Assembly: GCA_009772935.1 (NCBI GenBank)
Contig: WOUR01000020.1
Span: 164,343-228,342, forward strand
Source of the DNA: Rhodospirillaceae bacterium
Lineage (GTDB): Bacteria; Pseudomonadota; Alphaproteobacteria; Reyranellales; Reyranellaceae
Reading direction: 5' to 3'
Length of the DNA stretch: 64,000 bases
Shown piece by piece: positions 26,878 to 35,500 of this stretch. Each line of letters opens with the position of its first letter. Within the stretch, counting starts at the first letter, position 1. A program made the position numbers and the translations under genes. Below the pieces are notes generated by a model, which saw nothing but the letters and a program-made list of their open reading frames with translations, had not been told where the DNA came from and did not search any database.

Positions 26878-28685
26878 GACGGCTCGCGCGCGCGCGCCAC
26901 GGGGGCACGAAGGGCCACGGGCGGGACCACGGGCGGGGCCGCGGCGGCCGGTGCCCCCGGCGGTCTCGGCGCTCCCGGCGGCGTCACCGCGGCCTTCAGC
27001 GTCTCCTTCAGCACGGCATCCTTGGGTCCGAACGCCTGCTGCCGGCCGCCCCGCATCACCAGGAGCTGGTCGACGGCCGCCAGGGCGCTGGGCCGATGGG
27101 CGATCACGATGGCGATGCCGCCGCGGGCGCGGACCGACATGATGGCCCTGGTCAGGGCCTCCTCGCCATCATGGTCGAGACTGGAATTGGGCTCGTCGAG
27201 CACCACGAGGAAGGGATCGCCGTAGAGCGCGCGCGCCAGGCCGACCCGCTGGCGCTGTCCCGCCGACAGGGCGGTGCCGCCCTCGCCCATCTCGGTCTCG
27301 TAGCCGTTCGGCAGGCCGAGGATCAGCTCGTGGACGCCGGCAGCCTGCGCCGCCGCGATCACCTTCGCCGAGTCGGGCTCCGGCTCCAGCCGGGCGATGT
27401 TCTGCGCGACCGTGCCGGAGAACAGTTCCATGTCCTGCGGCAGGTAGCCGATATGCTCGCCCAGCGCCTCGGACGACCATTGGTCGAGCGTTGCGCCATC
27501 GATCCGGACCTTGCCGCTGACGGGCCGCCACACGCCGACGAGGGTGCGGGCGAGAGACGACTTGCCCGAGGCGCTGGGGCCGATGATTCCCAACCCCTGG
27601 CCAGCCTTCAGGCCGAACGCGATGTCGCGGGCCACCAGCGTGTTCACGCCCGGCGGTGCCACGCTGACCGTTTCGACCGACAGCGACGCCTTGGGCCTGG
27701 GCAGCTGCATGACGTCGCGGTCCTCGGGGATCCGGACCAGCAGGTTGTTGAGCCGGTGCCAGCTCTGGCGGGCCGCGACGAAGACACGCCACTGGGCGAT
27801 CACCTGCTCGACCGGCGCCAGCGCCCGGGCCGAGAGAATGGACCCGGCGATGATGATGCCGGCGGTCGCCTGCCCCTTGATCACGAGGTAGGCGCCGACC
27901 GCCAGCACCGCCGACTGCAGCGCCATGCGCAGCGCGCGCGAGAAGCTGCCCATCCCGCCGGTGATGTCGCCCGCCCGCTGATGGGCCTCGACGTACCGTC
28001 TTCCGTACTCCGACCACTGCTGGGCAAAGCGGCCGACCATGCCCATCGCGTGCAGGACCTCCGAATTGCGGCGGCTGGCTTCGGCCAGGCTGGTGCGGCG
28101 GCTGGAGAGCGACGAGACCTCGATCGACGGCTGGCGGACCTTGACCTCGGTCATGAAGGTGATGACGACGAGGATCAGCGCGCCGACCGTCGCCGTGAGC
28201 CCGATCAGCGGATGGAACAGGTAGCAGATGCCCAGATAGAGCGGCATCCAGGGCAGGTCGAACAGCGCCGCCGGGCCGGTGCCGGACATGAAACTCCGGA
28301 TCTGGTCGAGGTCCCGGACCGGTTCGAAGCCGTTCATCTGGGGTGCCCTGAGCGGCAGCTTGACCAGCAGGTGATAGACCCGGCGGTCCAGCGTCTCGGC
28401 AAACCCGCCGGCAATCCGGATGAGGACCCGGTTGCGGACGATGTCCAGGATGGCCTGGAAGCCGTAGAGGCCAAGGGCCAGAATGCAGAGCGCGACCAGG
28501 GTGGGAACGCTGCGGCTCGGCAGCACCCGGTCGTAGATCTGGAGCATGAAGAACGAGCCGGTGAGATAGAGCACGTTCAGGACGGCGGTGAAGAGCGCCA
28601 CGCCCAGATAAGAGGTGCGACACGACCGCAACGCCTCGGCCAGTTCGGTCCGTGGCGATCCTGCGGGAGTTGGGACCCGGGTCAT
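26874..28685 (-). CDS. type I secretion ABC transporter (PrtD/AprD type)
   Basis: 603 residues. Six membrane helices in the first 330 residues, then an ATPase with Walker A GPSASGKSS, signature LSAGQRQRVGLARAL, Walker B FLVVLDEPNSSLD and the switch His in IAHR. It exports unfolded proteins with C-terminal signals in one step across both membranes. A Pro/Ala-rich tail of about 40 residues follows the ATPase. Start ATG 28685 is preceded by GAGAGG; GTG at 28697 is an alternative. No peptidase-C39 domain. Which protein it exports is not stated by context; nearby candidate: the glycanase at 51262. Confidence 0.93.
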   Translation of the reverse strand: MTRVPTPAGSPRTELAEALRSCRTSYLGVALFTAVLNVLYLTGSFFMLQIYDRVLPSRSVPTLVALCILALGLYGFQAILDIVRNRVLIRIAGGFAETLDRRVYHLLVKLPLRAPQMNGFEPVRDLDQIRSFMSGTGPAALFDLPWMPLYLGICYLFHPLIGLTATVGALILVVITFMTEVKVRQPSIEVSSLSSRRTSLAEASRRNSEVLHAMGMVGRFAQQWSEYGRRYVEAHQRAGDITGGMGSFSRALRMALQSAVLAVGAYLVIKGQATAGIIIAGSILSARALAPVEQVIAQWRVFVAARQSWHRLNNLLVRIPEDRDVMQLPRPKASLSVETVSVAPPGVNTLVARDIAFGLKAGQGLGIIGPSASGKSSLARTLVGVWRPVSGKVRIDGATLDQWSSEALGEHIGYLPQDMELFSGTVAQNIARLEPEPDSAKVIAAAQAAGVHELILGLPNGYETEMGEGGTALSAGQRQRVGLARALYGDPFLVVLDEPNSSLDHDGEEALTRAIMSVRARGGIAIVIAHRPSALAAVDQLLVMRGGRQQAFGPKDAVLKETLKAAVTPPGAPRPPGAPAAAAPPVVPPVALRAPVARAREPS

Positions 28686-28924
28686 GCTGCCTCTCACGCC
28701 CCTCTTCGGCCGCCCCGCCGTCCCCGGACGGCATGGCCGGCGAGCCCACCTAGCATCGGCGAACGGCGGCTGTCTCTCCCTTTCGACGGCGAAACGACGA
28801 TTTTGCCGGAGACCCGGGCACCGGCTTGTGGTTGCAGCGCCCCCCTTCGTCGACCATCTTCAGGGTGCCGCATATTCCGTGCGATCGCCCTCGAGTTCCA
28901 ACCCAGCAGACGGAAACGGTAAGT
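28686..28924. promoter_or_regulatory. divergent control region, type I secretion versus glycosyltransferases
   Basis: 239 bases between the ABC transporter start (minus) and the first glycosyltransferase start (plus). No coding frame is convincing here and no exact promoter box was identified; the layout requires a promoter in each direction. Confidence 0.45.
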
Positions 28925-29959
28925 ATGCCTTCAGCGCCCCCGGTCGGTGTGGTGATCGCCAACTACAACAACGGCGCTTTCGTGGGACGGGCGATCGAAT
29001 CGGTTGCCCGCCAGTCTTGCCGGAACCTGCGCACCGTCGTCGTCGACGATGCCTCGACCGACAACTCCGACGAGGAAATCCGCAATTGCCTGTCGCGCCT
29101 CGACGATTCGAGGTTCGACTATGTGCGCCTCGACACGAACGTCGGACAGACCGGGGCGATCAAGCGCGGCCTCGCACGACTGGACACGCCGTTCGTCGGC
29201 TTCCTCGATTCCGACGACAGGTGGTACGAGCCTTTCATAGAGCGACATCTGTGCGCTCACATGAACGCCAGCTTCCCCGTCGCGCTCACCTACTGCGATT
29301 CGCACATCATCGATGCCGACGACAACCTCCTGGCCGGAACGGCCTGGTGGTTCGAGCATGGCGCCGCGGCGAATACGGCGTTCGAAGCCGCCATCGTGCC
29401 GAAGATCGACGCGGCCACCGGCGAATTCACCTTTCCCTCGAATGGCCGGCTGACCTTCCATCCGCACTGGACGCCGCTCAGCGCCACGAACAGCATGGCG
29501 AGCATGATGTTCCGCCGCAGCTTCGTGGACCTCGTGCTCGTCGTGCCGGACAGCGATCTCCGGCTCTATCTCGACTACTACCTGTCGACCTTCGCGGGCC
29601 TGCTGACAGGTTCCATCGCCCTCCACGATGCGCTCTATGGCTACCGCATGCACGGCGCCAACAAGCATTCCAATGCCGCAGTGTTGGGCGGCCGGTACAA
29701 TTCCTCGACGCAGGACTGGGAGCCGATCCGCAGCCAGATCCTCCGGCTGGTCCAGCGCATCCTCGATCAAGAAGCCCCGTCGATCCGGGCGGCCTTCGGC
29801 GATTGGCGCCACTCCAGTTCGAGGACGTTGGTGAAGCGTGCGCTCGATGCCCGTTCGAACAGCAGCACGGGCGCGTGGATCCGCTTCGTCGACTCGCTGT
29901 CGGCGAAGGCAAGGAGCGTGCTCGGCAGCGGTCGTTCTGCACCCGGCGCTCGACGATGA
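28925..29959 (+). CDS. family 2 glycosyltransferase
   Basis: 344-residue GT-A-fold transferase. N-terminal VGVVIANYNNGAFVGRAIES, VVVDDASTDNSDEEI and the metal-binding DSDDRW near residue 97 are typical of GT2 enzymes that add sugars from nucleotide donors to surface glycans. No membrane helices. Start ATG 28925. Its stop overlaps a nine-codon mini-frame that leads into the next gene; the three glycosyltransferase genes form one unit. Divergent from the type I exporter. Confidence 0.88.
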   Translation: MPSAPPVGVVIANYNNGAFVGRAIESVARQSCRNLRTVVVDDASTDNSDEEIRNCLSRLDDSRFDYVRLDTNVGQTGAIKRGLARLDTPFVGFLDSDDRWYEPFIERHLCAHMNASFPVALTYCDSHIIDADDNLLAGTAWWFEHGAAANTAFEAAIVPKIDAATGEFTFPSNGRLTFHPHWTPLSATNSMASMMFRRSFVDLVLVVPDSDLRLYLDYYLSTFAGLLTGSIALHDALYGYRMHGANKHSNAAVLGGRYNSSTQDWEPIRSQILRLVQRILDQEAPSIRAAFGDWRHSSSRTLVKRALDARSNSSTGAWIRFVDSLSAKARSVLGSGRSAPGARR

Positions 29960-29985
29960 CGTCCAGCGCACCGATAGCGGCGTGA
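29956..29985 (+). other. nine-codon linking frame between two glycosyltransferase genes
   Basis: ATG at 29956 overlaps the stop of the preceding gene (ATGA) and encodes MTSSAPIAA; its TGA at 29983-29985 overlaps the GTG start of the next gene (GTGA at 29982). It could carry ribosomes from one gene to the next. It may also be chance. Confidence 0.3.
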
Positions 29986-30875
29986 CAGCGAGCAGCCCTG
30001 ACAGCGCCGTCTTCGTCGGCACGGCCCGCAACTGCGCGCGCTGGCTGCCGGCCGTCCTGGAAAATCTCTCGCGGCTGTCGCAGCTCTACGCCCGATCGGC
30101 CTTCCTCTTCGCCGTCAGCGATTCCACCGACTCGACGGTCGCCCTCCTGCAGGACTGGATGACGGACAGAACCGGCAGGGTGATCGACCTTGGCGACCTG
30201 ACGAGGCAATTCGAGCTGCGGACGCAACGGATTGCCCATGCCCGCAACGCCTGCCTCGATGAAATTCGAACCTCCCCCTGGTCAGGATACGGACGGCTGG
30301 TCGTCGCGGACATGGACGACGTCCTCGCGGCGCCGGTCGACGCTGAGGCTTTCGCCCGCGCTTCCGCCTGGCTCGCAGCCACAGCCGACCGCGCCGCCGT
30401 GTTTGCCGGCGCGGCACCGCGTTACTACGACATCTGGGCACTGAGACACCCGACCTGGAGCCCGCACGATTGCTGGCACCGGATATGGGGCCGCCCGGTC
30501 CGCGAGTCGTTCGAGGCCGCAAAGTTCCGGGAGGTCTTCGCCCGCCAGATCGTCCTGCCGCGCCAGGTGCCGCCGATCGAAGTCCGGTCGGCCTTTGGCG
30601 GACTGGGTGTCTATCGCATGTCGTACGCCCTGAACTCGGCCTATGTCGGTCTCGACGGCCAGGGGCGCGAGACGTCGGAGCATGTCGCCTTCAACGAAAC
30701 CATCGGGCGCGCCGGCGGCCGCCTGCACGTCTTCCCCGACCTGCAGGTGCGGGCGCCGCAACAGCATCTCTACAGTGCCGACGAGTTCGATTTCCGGTGG
30801 CGTGTCGCGATGCGGCTGCGGGAAGCCGCCGAGCGCTATCGCCCCGCCTGGCGCAGGCTACAGTACTGCCGATGA
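29982..30875 (+). CDS. CAP59/CMT1-like mannosyltransferase-family protein
   Basis: 297 residues. FVGTARNCARWLPAVLENL, RIAHARNACLDEI and the acidic VVADMDDV resemble the alpha-1,3-mannosyltransferase (CMT1/CAP59) group, whose acidic motif binds the metal-nucleotide sugar. Start taken as GTG 29982 because no ATG lies near the beginning of the conserved part; an ATG far upstream would overlap the previous gene. Its stop overlaps the next start (ATGA at 30872). Family call is by resemblance only. Confidence 0.65.
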   Translation: MTASSPDSAVFVGTARNCARWLPAVLENLSRLSQLYARSAFLFAVSDSTDSTVALLQDWMTDRTGRVIDLGDLTRQFELRTQRIAHARNACLDEIRTSPWSGYGRLVVADMDDVLAAPVDAEAFARASAWLAATADRAAVFAGAAPRYYDIWALRHPTWSPHDCWHRIWGRPVRESFEAAKFREVFARQIVLPRQVPPIEVRSAFGGLGVYRMSYALNSAYVGLDGQGRETSEHVAFNETIGRAGGRLHVFPDLQVRAPQQHLYSADEFDFRWRVAMRLREAAERYRPAWRRLQYCR

Positions 30876-32113
30876 AGACGCTCATCGTCGATCCGGCCAT
30901 CCATTCCCGCGGCGGTCATCACTATGCCGCGATAGAGCGGTTGCAGGCCGAGCTTGCCCGGCTGGGGATCGAGGCCCCTTGCCTCGGTTCGATCGCGGCC
31001 ACGCCCGACGTCGTGCGCAGCCTGGACTGTACCGCCACCTTCACCAGCCCGGTCTACGGTCGCGACTATGATGGCCCGAGGGAGTTCCAGGGCCGGGTCG
31101 ACCGGACGAGCCGGGAGCTGACGCGCGCCTTGCGCGAGCTCGGGACGTGGCCCGACATCCTGATCCTGCCCTGCTGCGATCAGGTCCTGGCCGCTTCCGT
31201 GGCGCGCGTGCTGAGACGGCATCCGCTGAAACCGCCACCCCGGGTGCTGATGTGGCTGCTCTATGGCCCCCATCATCAACTCGCGCCGGACAATCCTTCG
31301 GCCATCGCCTTTCACGACGAGGCGCGCCGTGCCTTCACCTCCCTGCTCAAGGCCCTTGGCGGCCGGAGACACCTCGCTGCCTACAGCGAGACCGAAGCCA
31401 TGGCCGCGTTCTATCGCGGATTGCTGCCCTTCGACGTCGGTGTCGCGCCGGGCGCGGGCATTGCCCTGCCCGCCGCGGTCGAAGGGTCGCAACCGGGCAC
31501 GATCGACCATCCCCATCTGACGATCGCCGGCTTCGCCAACCGCGCGAAGGGCTACCGTCTGCTGCCCGAAGCGATCCCGCGGCTGCTGCAGCGGCATGCG
31601 ACGTCGTGCTTCACCGTCCATGGCATCGTCGCCGGATCCGACGCCGAGGACGAGAGCTGGATCCTGGACGATCTGCAGACACTGGGACCGCGCGTCGACA
31701 TACGCAAAGGCGTTCTCTCCGACGAAGCCTATGTCGACCTGCTCTCGCGCACCGACCTGCTGCTGCTTCCCTACGATCCGGAATCGTACAGGGCGCGCGG
31801 CTCGGCAATGTCCAACGAGGCAAGGCGGATGGGCATTCCCATCGTGGCACCGGCGGACTGCGCCTTCGCGTGGCCCGCCTTCGAGGAGGGGCATGGTGTT
31901 GCCATGTCCCGCTACAGCCCGGATGGGCTCGCCGAGGCGACGGTCGATGCTCTCGGCCGGCTCGATGCCCTGAAAGCCCAGGCCTCGGCCGTTGCCGTCA
32001 CGTCGAAGGACCCGCTGCAGGACATTCTCGAAGCCACCGTCGAGGCCGCTCGCGCGCGTCTGCAATACGGTACCGCCGACGCCGTGCGTCGACTGCTAGG
32101 GACTGGCCTTTAA
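30872..32113 (+). CDS. GT4-like glycosyltransferase (GT-B fold)
   Basis: 413-residue predicted glycosyltransferase. The N-terminus MKTLIVDPAIHSRGGHHYA is a glycine-rich acceptor-side loop; the C-terminal half has LTIAGFANRAKGYRLLPEAIP, VDIRKGVLSDEAYVDLLSRTDLLLLPYDPESY and SNEARRMGIPIVAP, the donor-binding pattern of GT1/GT4 enzymes. ATG 30872 overlaps the previous stop. Its 3' end overlaps the convergent GH5 gene by 18 bases. Probably completes a surface glycan made by this cluster. Confidence 0.8.
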   Translation: MKTLIVDPAIHSRGGHHYAAIERLQAELARLGIEAPCLGSIAATPDVVRSLDCTATFTSPVYGRDYDGPREFQGRVDRTSRELTRALRELGTWPDILILPCCDQVLAASVARVLRRHPLKPPPRVLMWLLYGPHHQLAPDNPSAIAFHDEARRAFTSLLKALGGRRHLAAYSETEAMAAFYRGLLPFDVGVAPGAGIALPAAVEGSQPGTIDHPHLTIAGFANRAKGYRLLPEAIPRLLQRHATSCFTVHGIVAGSDAEDESWILDDLQTLGPRVDIRKGVLSDEAYVDLLSRTDLLLLPYDPESYRARGSAMSNEARRMGIPIVAPADCAFAWPAFEEGHGVAMSRYSPDGLAEATVDALGRLDALKAQASAVAVTSKDPLQDILEATVEAARARLQYGTADAVRRLLGTGL

Positions 32114-33283
32114 GCCGAGCGATGCGAGGTAGCTCCAGCGCACCGTGCCGTTCCTGAAGCGGATCCCTTCGAGATACTGTGCGATGGCCCGGTCGATCAG
32201 TTCCGGCGATGGCTTTTCCTTCGTGGCGCCGTCGGCATAGGCCACGATCTCCTTCCAGCCTTCGGGGCGCGGGATCGACACGATGGTCGATGGCGTGTCG
32301 AGGTTCTTGTAGGTCCAGAACGACCAGCCGATCCCGTGGGCCTCGTGCAGGCGGCGGAACTCCTCGTTCCATTCGTCATTGAGCTCGCCGGTTTCGCCCA
32401 GGAACAGCGGCACGTCGTGGAGGTTGGCGAAGTTCAGGTGCCGCTGGATCGAGTCGCGCTGCGTCGAGGCCCAGAACGAATGGTAGGTGTAGGCGAGGTT
32501 CTTCGCGAAGGGCGGGCCGAGCATGGCGAAGCTCGAACTCCACTGCCCGCCCGCCAGGATGACAATGCGCCCGGGATCGACCTCGCGGATCGCCGCCGTC
32601 GCCCGCTTGTAGAACGGCTCCAGCCGCGCGTTCAGCGTCGCCACGTCGTGATACGGCGCGATCGGCTCGTTCAGGATGTCGTAGCCCAGGATCGCGGGAT
32701 TGCCGCGATAGCGTTGCGCCACGGCGCGCCACAGCTTGACCGTGAGATCGCGGTGACGCGGCACGTAGAACATCAGCGGGTAGCCCGGCCCGTCGTCGTG
32801 GTTGATGCCGGTCTGGCCTCCGGGTGCGGCGTGAAGGTCGGGAATCACGTAGAGTCCGGCGGCGGCGGCCCAGCCGACGACCCGGTCGAGCAGCGACCAG
32901 CCCTCGCCACCGATCTCGCCGTCGGCGGTCATGAACAGCCGCCAGTGCAGCGGCACGCGCACCATGTTGAAGCCGACCGACTTGATGAAGCGGATGTCGT
33001 CCTCGGTCACGTAGGTGTCACGATACTGCCGCCAGAACCGGGCGGCACGCTCCGGTCCGAGCAGGCGATCGAACGCGCCATAGATCTGGCGCGGCGACTT
33101 CGCGACCTCGAACTTGAACATGTAGCCTTCGGGCATCAGCCAGTTGCCGAGGCTGATGCCCTTCAGGCGCAGGATGCGGCCATCGGGTTCGACGAAGTTC
33201 CTGCCCTCGATGCGCACCAATGCCTCGGCGTGAACGGGCGACGCGAGACCGAGCATCATCAGGAGAGCGACGAGGAGGCGCAT
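32096..33283 (-). CDS. exported GH5-family glycoside hydrolase
   Basis: 395 residues with a signal peptide (MRLLVALLMMLGLASPVHA). Catalytic acid/base Glu206 in DILNEP and nucleophile Glu297 in FLGETGE, with RVPLHWRLF and DLHAAPGGQ typical of GH5 endo-glucanase or exo-glucanase barrels. It would act in the periplasm or outside, and a glycan-processing role with the adjacent glycosyltransferases is plausible, as cellulase-type genes often accompany exopolysaccharide clusters. Start codon lies inside an inverted repeat shared with the divergent permease gene. Confidence 0.88.
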   Translation of the reverse strand: MRLLVALLMMLGLASPVHAEALVRIEGRNFVEPDGRILRLKGISLGNWLMPEGYMFKFEVAKSPRQIYGAFDRLLGPERAARFWRQYRDTYVTEDDIRFIKSVGFNMVRVPLHWRLFMTADGEIGGEGWSLLDRVVGWAAAAGLYVIPDLHAAPGGQTGINHDDGPGYPLMFYVPRHRDLTVKLWRAVAQRYRGNPAILGYDILNEPIAPYHDVATLNARLEPFYKRATAAIREVDPGRIVILAGGQWSSSFAMLGPPFAKNLAYTYHSFWASTQRDSIQRHLNFANLHDVPLFLGETGELNDEWNEEFRRLHEAHGIGWSFWTYKNLDTPSTIVSIPRPEGWKEIVAYADGATKEKPSPELIDRAIAQYLEGIRFRNGTVRWSYLASLGLKASP

Positions 33284-33323
33284 GACGGGACTGTAACAGG
33301 ACACTAAGGTTCGTCCCGTCATG
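33281..33323. promoter_or_regulatory. 10-base inverted repeat covering both divergent start codons
   Basis: CATGACGGGA (33281-33290) and TCCCGTCATG (33314-33323) are perfect inverted copies and include the ATG of the GH5 gene and the ATG of the GntP-like gene. The 37 bases between the genes must hold both promoters and ribosome sites; neither has a good Shine-Dalgarno sequence. Confidence 0.45.
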
Positions 33324-34511
33324 ATTCTCGCTTCTCTCCTGCTGCCGATGGCGGTCGCTGCCATCGTCTTCCTGGTCCAGCGCGTCCGCCTGCCTGTCTT
33401 CCTCGCCATCATGGCCACGGTCGTGGTCTATGGCATCGCCGCCGACATGACGTTCGAGTCGGTCGGCAAGGCGTTCGGGCTGGGCTTCACCACGGCGATG
33501 GAGCAGACGGGCCTGCTGGTCGTCGCGGGCGCGCTGGTCGGTGGCCTGGTACTGCACACGCCGCTCGGCACCGGCACCTCCGCCGCCGCGGGACTGGTGG
33601 CGGGGCTGGGCGCCTCGGCTTCGGGGGGGCTGGCGCTCCTGCAGCCGGCCGGGCAGGACGCGCCGCGGCGCGCGCTCGGCCTCGCGCTCACGCTGCTCGC
33701 GGTCGCCGCCCTGATGGCGCCGTCGCCGCTGGCGGTCGCGGCCGCTTCGGTCATGAAGGCCGACATCCGCACGGCGTTCATGATTGCCTTGCCGGTCGCG
33801 GCGATCGCCGTGGCGCTGGGCTGGTGGCACGTGGCGCGGCAGGTCCCCTCGCAGCCGGCCGAAGGACAGCTCTCCTGGGCCTGGCTGTGCGTCGGCGTCC
33901 CGCTCGTCCTGCTGGTCCTGCAGTCGGTGGCGCAGATGCCCAGCGAACCCCTGGGCCGGGGTGGCGCACGCGAATTCTACATCGGCATCTCCAAGCCGCT
34001 GATGCTGACGGCCATCGCCCTCAGCCTGGCGATCGTGCTCGCCCGGCGCTGGGAGCCCTCGGTCCTGGCCGGCCGCTCCTGGGCGCCGCTGCTGCTGGCG
34101 GTGGGTGCGTCGGGCGGGCTGGCCCGGGTGTTCGACGAGACCGGCATGTCGGAGCTTCTGGCCGAATATGCGCTGCATCCGCGCTACGGCGTGCTAACGC
34201 CGTTCCTCGCCGCGGCGATCGTGAAGACGATGCAGGGCAACTCGCTCACCGCCGTGCTCACCGCCTCGGGCATGGTCGAGCCGATGCTGCCGGCGCTCGG
34301 CCTCGACAGCGCCTCGGGCCGCGCCATCGCGGCAGCTTCCGTCGGCGCGGGCTCGATGGCGATCTGCCACGTCAACGACCCGTTCTTCTGGATCGCCGCC
34401 CATATGGGCCGCCTCTCGCCCGGCCGCGCGCTCTATGTGATCTCGCTGGGCAGCGCCGTCATGGCGATCGGCGCCCTGGTGGTGATCGCGGCGATCCGGC
34501 AGTTCGTTTAG
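33321..34511 (+). CDS. GntP-family permease (gluconate/organic acid type)
   Basis: 396-residue membrane protein with about 11 hydrophobic segments. GGLVLHTPLGTG, TPFLAAAIVKTMQGNSLTAV, ASVGAGSMAICHVNDPFFW are characteristic of the GntP / DUF gluconate symporter group; the NDPFFW motif is diagnostic. It probably imports gluconate or another sugar acid or hydroxy acid using protons. Alone on plus; divergent from the GH5 gene, so it could take up a glycan breakdown product. Followed by a family A repeat. Confidence 0.85.
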   Translation: MILASLLLPMAVAAIVFLVQRVRLPVFLAIMATVVVYGIAADMTFESVGKAFGLGFTTAMEQTGLLVVAGALVGGLVLHTPLGTGTSAAAGLVAGLGASASGGLALLQPAGQDAPRRALGLALTLLAVAALMAPSPLAVAAASVMKADIRTAFMIALPVAAIAVALGWWHVARQVPSQPAEGQLSWAWLCVGVPLVLLVLQSVAQMPSEPLGRGGAREFYIGISKPLMLTAIALSLAIVLARRWEPSVLAGRSWAPLLLAVGASGGLARVFDETGMSELLAEYALHPRYGVLTPFLAAAIVKTMQGNSLTAVLTASGMVEPMLPALGLDSASGRAIAAASVGAGSMAICHVNDPFFWIAAHMGRLSPGRALYVISLGSAVMAIGALVVIAAIRQFV

Positions 34512-34540
34512 AATCTTTTCGACTAGGTTTTCCAACAACG

Positions 34541-34649
34541 ACCTCACCCTGAGGAGCGCTCCGTAGGAGCGCGTCTCGAAGGGCGGGCACGAGCACCGCG
34601 TTGCTGCCCATCCTTCGAGACGGCCCTTCGGGCCTCCTCAGGATGAGGT
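34541..34649. repeat. family A palindromic repeat, two-module copy
   Basis: Starts ACCTCACCCTGAGGAGCG and ends CTCCTCAGGATGAGGT. Left module has GGAGCGCGTCTCGAAGGGC, right module the inverse CCATCCTTCGAGACGGCCC, with a short GC-rich hairpin in each. Immediately precedes the scarred region at 34.6-35.9 kb. Confidence 0.85.
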
Positions 34650-34677
34650 TAAGCGGGTCAACTCAAGACCGAGATTC

Positions 34678-34810
34678 CTAAGCGACCAGCCCCTCCTCGC
34701 GGGCCTTGATTTGCAAAGCGAGGTAGCGGGAGTAGATGCGGCACTGGGCGAGGCTGCCGGCGATGAACCACAGGCCGGGCTGCGGAGTCGGCTTGAACAT
34801 GTTGGCGAGC
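34678..34810 (-). pseudogene. 3' fragment of a flavin monooxygenase gene (duplicate of 35824-35949)
   Basis: Encodes LANMFKPTPQPGLWFIAGSL and onward to AREEGLVA and a stop, the C-terminus expected of the monooxygenase at 35816-37507. It matches that gene's 126-base segment at 35824-35949 with one mismatch, but nothing else of the gene is here. The natural-looking stop suggests this copy keeps the original 3' end. Upstream in gene direction it is fused directly to an IS1380-type remnant. Confidence 0.85.
34685..34810. repeat. 126-bp direct repeat, copy 1
   Basis: From ACCAGCCCCTCCTCGCGG to GTTGGCGAGC, 125 of 126 bases identical to 35824-35949, in the same orientation, 1.1 kb apart. Sharp ends on both sides. 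Confidence 0.9.
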
Positions 34811-34974
34811 GCATACGGACGTTGACGTTGCCTGAAGCGGTCGCGCAGGGGTCGCTGAGCAGCCCGCGGGACAAGCTGATCAAAATCGGCGCCAAGGTCG
34901 CGGTACCGAGAGAACTGTTCGACAAAATACTGCGACTGATCGACGGGCTGCCACGACGACCGGCTCCGGCATAG
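34811..34974 (+). mobile_element. IS1380-type transposase remnant (C-terminal end)
   Basis: Plus-strand frame reads RTLTLPEAVAQGSLSSPRDK, then LIKIGAKVAVPRELFDKIL, RLIDGL and PAPA, then stop. This resembles the last 65 residues of IS1380-family transposases, in which a segment of about 13 residues normally separates KIGAK and EVAVPRELF; it is missing here without loss of frame. Rest of the element is absent. It shows that an insertion sequence once acted at this spot. Confidence 0.6.
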
Positions 34975-35110
34975 GACCGGGGGAAACCGCACGGGCCGCC
35001 CACGGCTTCCCCGGAACCTGGTGGAATGCTAGCGTTCGCACAGCTCCACGGGTTCATCTGGGGATTCTCGACTAGAGTCCCTGCAATTCAACAATGGGGG
35101 GAAATGAACC

Positions 35111-35500
35111 ATGAAGACTTTGACCGGTGTTCTCGTGTTGACGCTCACCTTCATGCTCGGCGCGTTCAATGAGGGAGCTTTGGCCCAGAGTACGAAAGCC
35201 GCCCCAGTCGTCGAGAACTGCGATCGAATTCAGGACAAAGGCAAGCAACAAGCCTGCTTCAATGAGCTATCCAAACAGCAGATGACAAAGTTCGCTCCGC
35301 TTCAACAGCAAGAAGCGAAGGAACGAACGGCCAAGACACAGCTGGCAAAGAAAACCCAGCAAGACGTACTGGCAGGAAGGATTCGCACTAACGGCAATGG
35401 CCTTGTCTGCGGTGATGGCATGGACCTTGGCATGGGACCAATCGGCTGGTTCTATGTGTGGTGTTGCAACGGGTCGGGTTGCTCCGGTTCGTGGCTCTAG
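35111..35500 (+). CDS. small exported protein with Cys/Gly-rich C-terminus, orphan
   Basis: 129 residues. Signal peptide TLTGVLVLTLTFMLGAF up to ALAQS; a Lys/Gln-rich helical middle (about 35-95); then VCGDGMDLGMGPIGWFYVWC followed by CNGSGCSGSWL, a compact tail with four Cys residues. Strong ribosome site (GGGGGAAATGAACC before ATG 35111). Codon use is less GC-biased than neighbours and it lies between the IS remnant and a disrupted gene, so probably brought in by transfer. No family recognised. Confidence 0.65.
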   Translation: MKTLTGVLVLTLTFMLGAFNEGALAQSTKAAPVVENCDRIQDKGKQQACFNELSKQQMTKFAPLQQQEAKERTAKTQLAKKTQQDVLAGRIRTNGNGLVCGDGMDLGMGPIGWFYVWCCNGSGCSGSWL

